A program made the position numbers and the translations under genes. Under the pieces are notes generated by a model, which was given only the letters and a program-made list of their open reading frames with translations, was not told the DNA's origin and searched no databases. Shown in pieces: positions 5,166-11,325 of a stretch of 11,325 bases of DNA. Every line of letters starts with the position of its first letter. Position 1 is the first letter of the stretch. Origin of the DNA: an uncultured Clostridia bacterium (GTDB lineage Bacteria; Bacillota; Clostridia; Christensenellales; UBA1242); assembly GCA_947589615.1 (NCBI GenBank), contig CANQBU010000031.1, positions 1 to 11,325 of the forward strand. The letters are read 5' to 3'.

Positions 5166-6725
5166 TTAATACAATTCATTTTCACCATTTCTGATTTTTA
5201 TTTGACTTTGCGTGATTCCTTTCAGAACGCTATCCCAAAATTCTCTATCCCTATCTCGACTTAAATTTATTGTTTTGTTATATTCGACGCTTCCATCTTC
5301 ATCATGAAATGCTAAAACAGGGGCAATAATATCACCCGCCCTGGCATTCGGAAAGACAAGTGGTATAATTTTAGAATATGCTTCTCTATATTTATCTAAA
5401 GTAATTCCGTTTTGTTGCAACCTTTTTGCCTCTTTTGCATTTTGTCGAGTTTCCTTCAAAACCTGTCTTTGAGCCTTACCGTCAACATAGCATTTAGGAA
5501 ATAAAAAACCATCTTCCCAATTTATCTCTGATCTTTCATAATCTCCAGAATAAATTTTATATTGTTTGTGTGTTTGTTTCAATCTTGAAAATGTTGATAT
5601 AGGGCTTAAAGAGAAAAGAGTTATATCTCCATCTATTTTTCTTACATCCACCTTTCTCGAAACTCCCAAAGGGTCAACAATAACTTCACCATTCATGCCA
5701 TATTTTTTGTCTTTTACAAAATGTCTGGACTGGGAATGATCGGAAATGTAAAATTTTTTGCGGCCTAAATAATCTCTATCATAAGCAACCGACATAATTC
5801 CATTGCATTTAAGACTATTTTCATTATTATAATAATTTTCAAGACTGGTAACCACCGCTTCTACAAATTGAGAAAAGCCTACGCATCTTGTTTTTTGATT
5901 GTTTATTGCACCTACAATTGTGTTTGTATCTTCATCGAAAGTATCTTTTCCTTCATAATATTTAATATTTTTTTGTGCCCATGTGGAAATAAACAAAAGG
6001 GCTTCAAAAGGAGAAAGATGATTGTCTTTTACCGTTTGTGCCAAATCGTTTATACATTTGTTTGCTTTTATTAATTGCATAAAATCCCAATATATTAAGG
6101 AATTAGGGAGTTCCCGAAAAAGCAGTTTCCCGCCATTTTCCTTTACCACCTTCTGAAGTTTCACGAGATTTTGCAACCCCTTCTCATCTAAAAGATAGCG
6201 AACGGTTTTATCTTTAAGAGTTTCTTCACCGAAATTTACAACTATATTTTGAATTTTACTATTTGGAATGCTTTTAATCTTCTTAAATACCCTTTCAAAA
6301 TATTCGTCAATTTTATCAATATCTCCACCCTTTTCCAAGGTTAAATAAATATTTATATGCAAAGGTCGCCATTTCCCTGAACCTAAACCTTGAGCAAGGT
6401 TTTCTCGGAGTTTATATAACATTTCTAGGCGCGTGGAAATTTCTTCATCTGAGGCTTGGGAATCTTTTACATTGTATGTTAAACCTGTTTCTCCCAAAAT
6501 ATAATCACCGGGAAACTTCATGTATGGACCGACTGCATTTCCGAAAACTATATCATGTGCTTCTTCTCTTAACTCCTCTTCTGTTTTTGGGTAAGTGATA
6601 ATGCCTTTTCTTAAAGCCCCCTCTATACATTTACGATATCTTATGCAATAATCCCTATCCTCCGCCAAAGGAGTGTATTTTTTTAGTTCCTCTTCAAATA
6701 CATCGCAAATGTGCCAAATTTCCAT
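5166..6725 (-). CDS. Transglutaminase-like domain protein of unfamiliar architecture, 519 aa
   Basis: The central part (about residues 238-353) fits the papain-like transglutaminase-like core: LSPFEALLFISTWAQKNIKY is the usual pre-catalytic helix; Cys281 in KTRCVGFSQFVEA is the nucleophile; His335 in SQSRHFV (or His330) and Asp351 in VIVDPLG complete the triad. This domain is used by transglutaminases, peptidases and peptide N-glycanases, so the reaction is not known. The first 235 residues are charged and mixed alpha/beta with no fold I recognise; the last 165 hold a basic helix around 417-440. There is no signal peptide or membrane segment, so it should be cytoplasmic. ATG at 6725 is chosen because GGAGG (6731-6735) precedes it; the longer frame begins at a TTG overlapping that site. 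The gene is monocistronic, with its own promoter and a terminator shared with the tRNA. Confidence 0.7.
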   Translation of the reverse strand: MEIWHICDVFEEELKKYTPLAEDRDYCIRYRKCIEGALRKGIITYPKTEEELREEAHDIVFGNAVGPYMKFPGDYILGETGLTYNVKDSQASDEEISTRLEMLYKLRENLAQGLGSGKWRPLHINIYLTLEKGGDIDKIDEYFERVFKKIKSIPNSKIQNIVVNFGEETLKDKTVRYLLDEKGLQNLVKLQKVVKENGGKLLFRELPNSLIYWDFMQLIKANKCINDLAQTVKDNHLSPFEALLFISTWAQKNIKYYEGKDTFDEDTNTIVGAINNQKTRCVGFSQFVEAVVTSLENYYNNENSLKCNGIMSVAYDRDYLGRKKFYISDHSQSRHFVKDKKYGMNGEVIVDPLGVSRKVDVRKIDGDITLFSLSPISTFSRLKQTHKQYKIYSGDYERSEINWEDGFLFPKCYVDGKAQRQVLKETRQNAKEAKRLQQNGITLDKYREAYSKIIPLVFPNARAGDIIAPVLAFHDEDGSVEYNKTINLSRDRDREFWDSVLKGITQSQIKIRNGENELY

Positions 6726-6730
6726 GTCAT

Positions 6731-6735
6731 CCTCC
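6731..6735 (-). promoter_or_regulatory. Shine-Dalgarno site fixing the start at 6725
   Basis: GGAGG on the minus strand, five bases before ATG at 6725. The in-frame TTG at 6737 immediately precedes this site and cannot be the start. Confidence 0.8.
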
Positions 6736-6751
6736 AATATTTTACTCTTTG

Positions 6752-6780
6752 ATTATAACATTATTTTAAGTAAAAATCAA
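6752..6780 (-). promoter_or_regulatory. Promoter of the transglutaminase-like gene
   Basis: On the minus strand TTGATT (6775-6780), a 17-bp spacer and a perfect TATAAT (6752-6757) preceded by TGT, an extended -10. The predicted start near 6745 gives a leader of about 20 nt. Confidence 0.7.
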
Positions 6781-6863
6781 TATCATACTTATAAAAAGAG
6801 AAATCAATACAAAAAATAATTACTTATTTCACTTAAAATCTTTAATATTTTTTTGTAAATTTG

Positions 6864-6892
6864 TTGACATGTATTGCATAATATGATATTAT
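6864..6892 (+). promoter_or_regulatory. Promoter of the marR-ABC-ABC operon
   Basis: A perfect TTGACA (6864-6869), a 17-bp spacer and TATTAT (6887-6892, five of six) preceded by TGA, an extended -10. The predicted start is near 6899, where the inverted repeat begins. A 15-bp palindrome ATAATATgATATTAT (6878-6892) covers the -10 box. Confidence 0.8.
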
Positions 6893-6898
6893 TGAGAA

Positions 6899-6914
6899 AG
6901 TTCAATTTTGAACT
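6899..6914 (+). promoter_or_regulatory. Probable MarR operator
   Basis: A perfect 16-bp inverted repeat, AGTTCAATTTTGAACT, begins at the predicted transcription start and ends about ten bases before the Shine-Dalgarno site. MarR dimers bind palindromes of this size over -10/+1 regions, commonly of their own operon. Binding here would block the polymerase, which suggests autorepression relieved by a ligand. Confidence 0.65.
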
Positions 6915-6922
6915 ATTTTTTT

Positions 6923-6926
6923 GGAG
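6923..6926 (+). promoter_or_regulatory. Shine-Dalgarno site fixing the marR start at 6933
   Basis: GGAG lies six bases before ATG at 6933. The in-frame TTG at 6921 overlaps this site and is not a plausible start. Confidence 0.75.
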
Positions 6927-6932
6927 TTAAAA

Positions 6933-7370
6933 ATGAATGACAAAAATGAACTTTTAGAATATGCACGCGTCGCTTTCTGTTTAAAGCATAAAATTCACGA
7001 GAAAATAGGGAAAGAATATTCATTGCCACCCATTGAAATCGATATGCTTACGTTTGTTTATGTTTATGGCGATAGTGCAACAGCAACAAACATTGAAAAA
7101 GAGAGAAACCTTAAGAAAAACACTATTTCAATTCACGTCGAAAATCTTGTCCAAAAGAATTTCTTGATTCGTCACGATAGGCAAGGCGACCGACGAAAAA
7201 TTAAATTATCTCTTACCGAAAATGGTAAAATTATCGCAGAAAGATGTTTAAAAGAATATAAAGAGTTAGGCAACCAACTGAAAATGGGGCTTTCTGAAGA
7301 ACAATTGGACACTTTAAATCATTGTTTTGAGGTAATAAATAATAACGCTTTACATTTGCTTGGTAAATAA
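6933..7370 (+). CDS. MarR-family transcriptional regulator
   Basis: A 145-residue MarR winged-helix regulator, of the usual family length. The N-terminal helix (residues 1-27) would form the dimer interface. IEKERNLKKNTISIHVENLVQKNFL holds the helix-turn-helix with the recognition helix NTISIHVENLV, and RHDRQGDRRKIKLSLTENG is the wing with the conserved D-x-R-R pattern. The C-terminal helices (EEQLDTLNHCFEVINN) complete the dimer domain. It is first in an operon with two ABC half-transporters, 11 bases upstream of the next start. The perfect palindrome in its own leader suggests that it represses the operon and responds to an exported or toxic compound. MarR proteins beside ABC pairs commonly regulate drug or metabolite export; the ligand is unknown. 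Confidence 0.9.
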   Translation: MNDKNELLEYARVAFCLKHKIHEKIGKEYSLPPIEIDMLTFVYVYGDSATATNIEKERNLKKNTISIHVENLVQKNFLIRHDRQGDRRKIKLSLTENGKIIAERCLKEYKELGNQLKMGLSEEQLDTLNHCFEVINNNALHLLGK

Positions 7371-7381
7371 TTGGAGGAATT

Positions 7382-9151
7382 ATGTTTAAAATTTTTAAAT
7401 ACCTAAAACCGAAGGATTGGATATATATAGCCATTAGCGTGGCTTTAATCGTTTTTCAAGTTTGGCTTGAGATTACTATGCCTCAATATACAAAAGAACT
7501 ATCGTCTACCGTTTCTTCGGGAGTAATTGTTATGAGTGAAGTTTGGAAAAACGGAGGGCTTATGATGGCTTGTGCCGCAGGAAGTTTTGCCTGTGCCATT
7601 ATTTGCGGCTGGTTTGTTTCACAGGTGGCGGCTAATTTTGCAAAAACACTGCGTGAAAATATGTTTGAAAAAATTGTCAACTTCAGCAATACCGAAATTA
7701 ATCATTTCTCAACCCCAAGTCTTATCACTAGAACAACAAATGATATCGTGCAGATGCAAATGCTTATTGCAATGGGTCTTCAAGTGATTGTAAAAGCGCC
7801 TGTTTTGGCAATTTGGGCAATATGTAAAATATCCACAACAAACATTCGTTGGACACTTGCCGTGATAATCACTGTCTGTGCAATCATTATTATGCTTTCC
7901 CTGCTTTTAAGTCTTTGTTATCCAAAATTTAAAAAAATTCAAAAATTAACTGACGACCTTAACGAAGTTACTAGAGAAAATATTAGTGGCGTAAGAGTTG
8001 TACGTGCATATAATGCCGAAGAATATCAAGAAAACAAATTTGAAAAAGTTAATGCCGCCGTTACTAAAAATCACCTCTTTACTATTCGAACAATGAGTTT
8101 TATGTCCCCCGTCATGACACTTTGCATGAGCGGGCTTTCACTTGCAATTTTCTGGATCGCTGCAGTCTTAATTAACGGCGTAACAAAATCCAGCATGATT
8201 GAAACCATTGCCGCAAGAGTCGATATTATAGGAAGTATGACCGAATTTTCTCAATACGCCCTACAAGTAGTCGGAGCATTTATGATGCTTATTATGATTT
8301 TTGTCATTTTGCCTCGAACGCTCGTTTCAGGCAAGCGTGTAAACGAAGTCCTCGACACTATCCCTTCGATAACTTATCCTCAATCCTCACCTCTTACCGA
8401 ACTTTCTGGGGAAGTCGAATTTAAAAATGTTTCTTTCGGTTATGCCGACGGCAATGAGAATTGTCTTGAAAACATATCATTCAAAATCAATAAAGGTGAA
8501 ACATTTGCAATTATTGGTGCGACAGGCTCGGGAAAAACTACACTTATAAACCTTATTTCCCGTTTCTATGATACGTCACAAGGCGAAGTGCTTATTGACG
8601 GCGAAAATATTAAAGATTTTTCAAAGGCCGACCTTCATAAAAAAATTTCGCTCGCACCTCAAAAGGCTGCCCTATTTAAAGGTGATGTTAAGTCAAATAT
8701 TATCTATGGAACTAATGATGATGTGAGTGACGATGACCCAAGAATAGCACGTGCTTTAAGCATTGCAAAAGCTGATTTTGTCGATGAACTTGAAAATGGG
8801 ATTCACAGCGAAGTGGCTCAAGGCGGAACAAACTTCTCGGGCGGTCAAAAGCAGCGCATTTCAATCGCTCGTGCCGTGTTTAAAGATTCGGAAATTATTA
8901 TTTTTGACGATACTTTCTCCGCACTCGACTACAAGACTGATATGCTTGTCCGAAAACAATTGAAAGAAAACCTTAATGGAACAACCGTTATTATTGTCGC
9001 TCAAAGAATAGGAACAATTAAAAACGCCGATCAAATCCTTGTCCTTGACAAAGGGAAAGTTGTAGGTCTTGGCAAGCATGAAGATTTACTTCAAAATTGC
9101 ACAGTCTATAAAGAAATTGCACTATCTCAATTAAACAAGGAGGAATTGTAA
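7382..9151 (+). CDS. ABC exporter half-transporter with degenerate catalytic site (heterodimer subunit A)
   Basis: A 589-residue type IV (exporter) half-transporter: six membrane helices (roughly residues 13-30, 59-80, 129-150, 157-180, 240-265, 282-312) followed by one nucleotide-binding domain (345-575). Walker A is GATGSGKTT (379-387), Q-loop Gln427, signature FSGGQ (485-489) intact, D-loop SALD (513-516). Two catalytic residues are changed: Walker B ends IIIFDD, with Asp510 where the catalytic Glu should be, and the switch residue is Gln541 (IIVAQRIGTI), not His. This is the pattern of the degenerate-site chain in heterodimers such as TM287/288, BmrCD and LmrCD. The partner is the next gene, one base downstream. 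The last codons (AAG GAG GAA) carry the ribosome site for it. Expected role: multidrug or metabolite efflux at the cytoplasmic membrane. The substrate cannot be read from sequence. Confidence 0.92.
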   Translation: MFKIFKYLKPKDWIYIAISVALIVFQVWLEITMPQYTKELSSTVSSGVIVMSEVWKNGGLMMACAAGSFACAIICGWFVSQVAANFAKTLRENMFEKIVNFSNTEINHFSTPSLITRTTNDIVQMQMLIAMGLQVIVKAPVLAIWAICKISTTNIRWTLAVIITVCAIIIMLSLLLSLCYPKFKKIQKLTDDLNEVTRENISGVRVVRAYNAEEYQENKFEKVNAAVTKNHLFTIRTMSFMSPVMTLCMSGLSLAIFWIAAVLINGVTKSSMIETIAARVDIIGSMTEFSQYALQVVGAFMMLIMIFVILPRTLVSGKRVNEVLDTIPSITYPQSSPLTELSGEVEFKNVSFGYADGNENCLENISFKINKGETFAIIGATGSGKTTLINLISRFYDTSQGEVLIDGENIKDFSKADLHKKISLAPQKAALFKGDVKSNIIYGTNDDVSDDDPRIARALSIAKADFVDELENGIHSEVAQGGTNFSGGQKQRISIARAVFKDSEIIIFDDTFSALDYKTDMLVRKQLKENLNGTTVIIVAQRIGTIKNADQILVLDKGKVVGLGKHEDLLQNCTVYKEIALSQLNKEEL

Positions 9152-9152
9152 T

Positions 9153-10949
9153 ATGCCCGGTCATTTTGGAAGAATGAATAATTTGCCAAAAGAGAAATTT
9201 GATTTTAAATCTCTTAAAAAACTTGCAATTTTTTGCAAAAAATACCTTTTTGCCATAATCGTTTCAATAATTTTTGCCGTTGGTAGCGCAGTATGCACAA
9301 TCATCGGTCCTGAAAAAATAGGCGACCTTACAACTCAACTTACTACAAGTATTACTAACATTGCCGGCGTCGACATGGAGGCTTTTGTTAAAATTTGCAT
9401 AACTTTGATTATAATTTATATAGTAGGTGCACTTGTGGGATATGGAAGTCAATTTATTATGGCGACTGTTACCCAGAAAGTCTCGAAAAAGCTTCGCTCC
9501 TCTATCGATAAAAAAATTAACAATGTTCCATTAAATTACTTTGATACAACTACAAAGGGAGACCTTCTTTCCCGCGTTACAAACGACGTTGATATAATAA
9601 GCCAAACACTTGGGTCAAGCACCGCAAACCTTGTCAGTGCCTTAGCCTTATTTATCGGAGTTGTAGTGAAAATGTTTGATGCGAATTGGATTCTTGCCCT
9701 TGTCACTATAGGAACAGCATTGCTCGGCTTTGCTTTTATGGGAATTGTGCTTGCAAGGAGTCAAAAATATTTCAATCGCAAACAAACCGACCTTGGAATT
9801 ATGAATGGACAAATAGAAGAAGTTTATACAAATCACAACATCGTCAATTCCTTTGGCGGAAAGCGTTTGGAAAGAAATAAATTTGACAAAACCAATCACG
9901 ACTTATTCGTAGACAACAAAAAATCTCAATTCTTGTCTGGTATGATGATGCCGGCTATGAACCTTGTGGGAAATCTATCCTATGCGCTTATCTTTATTGT
10001 GGGCATAGCCATTGCTTTAAAAAGCCCAAATCCTGAGGAGGCTCTTGGAACAATCTTGGAATTTGTGCTTTACTCAAGACTTTTCTCACAACCTCTAACC
10101 ACCTTCGCTCAATCAATGACCTCACTACAGCAAGCATCGGCAGCATCAAAGCGTGTCTTTGAATTTATAGAAACAAAAGAAATGGAAAGTGAAGAAGACA
10201 AAACTCAAAAACTTACCACTGTCCGCGGTGATATCGAATTTAAAAACGTGCATTTTGGTTATCTTGATGATAAGACGGTTATCAATGATTTCTCGGCTAA
10301 ATTACGCGCAGGGCAAAAGGTTGCAATAGTCGGCCCTACTGGCGCAGGGAAAACCACAATAGTCAATCTTTTAATGCGGTTTTACGATTTCGATGGCGAT
10401 ATCCTTATAGACAATGTCTCAACAAAAAGCATGAAACGCGAAGATGTACATGAACTTTTTGATATGATTCTTCAAGACACTTGGCTTTTTGAAGGAACTA
10501 TACGGGAAAATCTTATTTATAACCAAAAAGATGTGTCCGATGAACGGCTTGACCAAATATGTGAAGCCGTCGGGCTTAAACATTTTATTGCGACGCTCCC
10601 AAATGGATATGACACAATGATTTCAGATGCACTAAACCTCTCAGAAGGACAAAAGCAACAACTCACCATCGCAAGGGCTATGATTAAAGATTCCCCTCTC
10701 CTCATTCTTGATGAGGCAACATCGTCAGTAGATACTCGTACAGAACTTATAATTCAAAATGCAATGGATAAATTGACTGAGGGAAGAACTTCCTTCGTCA
10801 TTGCCCACAGGCTTTCAACAATCAGAAACGCCGACATAATTTTGGTTATTAAAGACGGGGACATCGTGGAACAAGGCAATCATGAACAACTTTTAAAACA
10901 AAATGGGTTTTATGCCGAACTTTACAATAGTCAGTTTGCCACAACTTAA
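9153..10949 (+). CDS. ABC exporter half-transporter with canonical catalytic site (heterodimer subunit B)
   Basis: A 598-residue half-transporter, the partner of the preceding gene. A short soluble start (MPGHFGRMNNLPKEKFDFKS), typical of the B chains of these pairs, precedes six membrane helices (about 32-52, 77-105, 155-175, 178-200, 262-290, 297-325). The nucleotide-binding domain has Walker A GPTGAGKTT (394-402), Gln441, Walker B LLILDE with catalytic Glu521, SSVD (524-527) and His552. Its signature is LSEGQ (496-500), with Glu498 in place of Gly. The altered signature would face the degenerate Walker site of subunit A, while subunit A's intact FSGGQ completes this chain's active site. 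That gives one hydrolytic and one regulatory ATP site. ATG follows AAGGAGG (9137-9143) inside the previous gene. A strong terminator follows the stop. Confidence 0.92.
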   Translation: MPGHFGRMNNLPKEKFDFKSLKKLAIFCKKYLFAIIVSIIFAVGSAVCTIIGPEKIGDLTTQLTTSITNIAGVDMEAFVKICITLIIIYIVGALVGYGSQFIMATVTQKVSKKLRSSIDKKINNVPLNYFDTTTKGDLLSRVTNDVDIISQTLGSSTANLVSALALFIGVVVKMFDANWILALVTIGTALLGFAFMGIVLARSQKYFNRKQTDLGIMNGQIEEVYTNHNIVNSFGGKRLERNKFDKTNHDLFVDNKKSQFLSGMMMPAMNLVGNLSYALIFIVGIAIALKSPNPEEALGTILEFVLYSRLFSQPLTTFAQSMTSLQQASAASKRVFEFIETKEMESEEDKTQKLTTVRGDIEFKNVHFGYLDDKTVINDFSAKLRAGQKVAIVGPTGAGKTTIVNLLMRFYDFDGDILIDNVSTKSMKREDVHELFDMILQDTWLFEGTIRENLIYNQKDVSDERLDQICEAVGLKHFIATLPNGYDTMISDALNLSEGQKQQLTIARAMIKDSPLLILDEATSSVDTRTELIIQNAMDKLTEGRTSFVIAHRLSTIRNADIILVIKDGDIVEQGNHEQLLKQNGFYAELYNSQFATT

Positions 10950-10953
10950 AAAG

Positions 10954-10979
10954 TGCCTATTATAGGCATTTTTTGTTTT
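10954..10979 (+). terminator. Intrinsic terminator of the marR-ABC-ABC operon
   Basis: TGCCTA (10954-10959), loop TTA, TAGGCA (10963-10968), then TTTTTTG and a further T run. It lies five bases past the stop of the second ABC gene. Upstream A residues could pair with the T-tract and lengthen the stem. Confidence 0.85.
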
Positions 10980-11023
10980 TAAGTGTTACGAAAAATGTTT
11001 TATATTAAATATTATCATTTTTA

Positions 11024-11052
11024 TTGAAAAAATTTTCTTTTAAGAGTATAAT
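11024..11052 (+). promoter_or_regulatory. Promoter of the PQ-loop gene
   Basis: TTGAAA (11024-11029), a 17-bp spacer and a perfect TATAAT (11047-11052). The predicted start near 11059 gives a leader of about 50 nt, the longest in the window. I see no recognisable riboswitch in it. Confidence 0.75.
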
Positions 11053-11109
11053 TAAAATGTTTTGGGATAAAGGTTGAAAATTGTCACCAAATAAAACTTA
11101 GGAGGAATT

Positions 11110-11325
11110 ATGCTTGAAAATATTTTACTTGGAATTGTTTCAGTCTGCACATTTATTTCTTACTTTCCACAAATAGTAAAAAGTCTGAAAACCAAAAAGG
11201 CGGAAGACCTTAGCATCTGGTCATGGATTTTGTGGGTTATAAGCTCGCTATCCTACACCCTTTACGCAATTCTATGCACAAATAGTTTCATGCTTATTTT
11301 CGAGACATCGATGGAATTATTCTTC
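11110..11325 (+). CDS. PQ-loop (SemiSWEET-like) membrane transporter, partial at window end
   Basis: The first 72 residues are visible and the frame is open to the last base. Pro20-Gln21 in ISYFPQIVKSLKTKKAEDLS is the PQ-loop motif, with the basic patch and Ser-Leu-like turn that follow in SemiSWEETs, then WSWILWVISSLSYTLYAI as the second helix and SFMLIFETSMELFF as the start of the third. SemiSWEETs are three-helix proteins of about 85-95 residues that dimerise to move small sugars; other PQ-loop proteins carry different cargo, so the substrate is open. AGGAGG (11100-11105) lies four bases before ATG, the same arrangement as at subunit A of the ABC pair. It has its own promoter and is separated from the ABC operon by a terminator. 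Confidence 0.85.
   Translation, partial: MLENILLGIVSVCTFISYFPQIVKSLKTKKAEDLSIWSWILWVISSLSYTLYAILCTNSFMLIFETSMELFF

Noticed and set aside
6878..6892. The -10-spanning palindrome as a certain second MarR operator.
   Set aside because: It is entirely A/T apart from the central base, so such symmetry can arise by chance in this DNA; kept only as part of a finding.
11059..11109. Leader of the PQ-loop gene as a possible riboswitch.
   Set aside because: At about 50 nt with only a weak bulged GGTTGA/TCACC pairing, it has no conserved aptamer core and no terminator or sequestering hairpin.

Overview
The window looks like chromosomal DNA of a low-GC member of the Bacillota, most likely a Clostridia-type lineage. 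The evidence is AT-rich intergenic DNA, strong Shine-Dalgarno sites (AGGAGG type), near-consensus sigma-A promoters (TTGNNN-17-TATAAT), hairpin plus U-tract terminators, an encoded CCA on the tRNA, and gene types common in that phylum (collagen-like GPT protein, MarR plus twin ABC exporter, PQ-loop protein). TGA is used as a stop, so the code is standard. I cannot name a genus. I see no transposase, integrase, phage module or CRISPR array.

Left part (1-2400, all minus strand). A Nudix hydrolase and a SAM-dependent methyltransferase are translationally coupled, with one base between stop and start. A cytoplasmic SIMPL-domain protein follows, with its own promoter overlapping the methyltransferase stop codon, and then a 74-residue two-helix membrane protein closed by an intrinsic terminator.

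Middle (2400-5100). A 426-residue collagen-like protein runs on the plus strand. It has two different Gly-X-Y tracts, a duplicated IPQG module and a beta-rich C-terminal domain. It meets, one base apart, a minus-strand gene that looks like an AGOG-type 8-oxoguanine DNA glycosylase. That gene's terminator appears to lie inside the collagen coding sequence. A small coiled-coil-like orphan and a tRNA-Arg(ACG) with a bidirectional terminator follow.

Right part (5100-11325). A 519-residue minus-strand protein carries a recognisable transglutaminase-like Cys-His-Asp domain in an otherwise unfamiliar architecture. Divergent from it is a MarR regulator with two ABC half-transporters. The transporter motifs are complementary (degenerate Walker B/H-loop in one, degenerate signature in the other), as expected of a heterodimeric exporter with one active ATP site. 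A perfect inverted repeat at the predicted transcription start is a probable MarR operator. A PQ-loop (SemiSWEET-like) gene begins at 11110 and runs off the window.

Genes that clearly work together are Nudix with methyltransferase, and MarR with the two ABC subunits. A link between the Gln-rich collagen-like protein and the transglutaminase-like protein, or between the Nudix protein and the glycosylase in oxidised-guanine repair, is only a hypothesis. Several predicted transcripts have extremely short leaders (about 0-13 nt). There is no gene-free stretch longer than 300 bases. Bases 1-112 hold nothing I can support.
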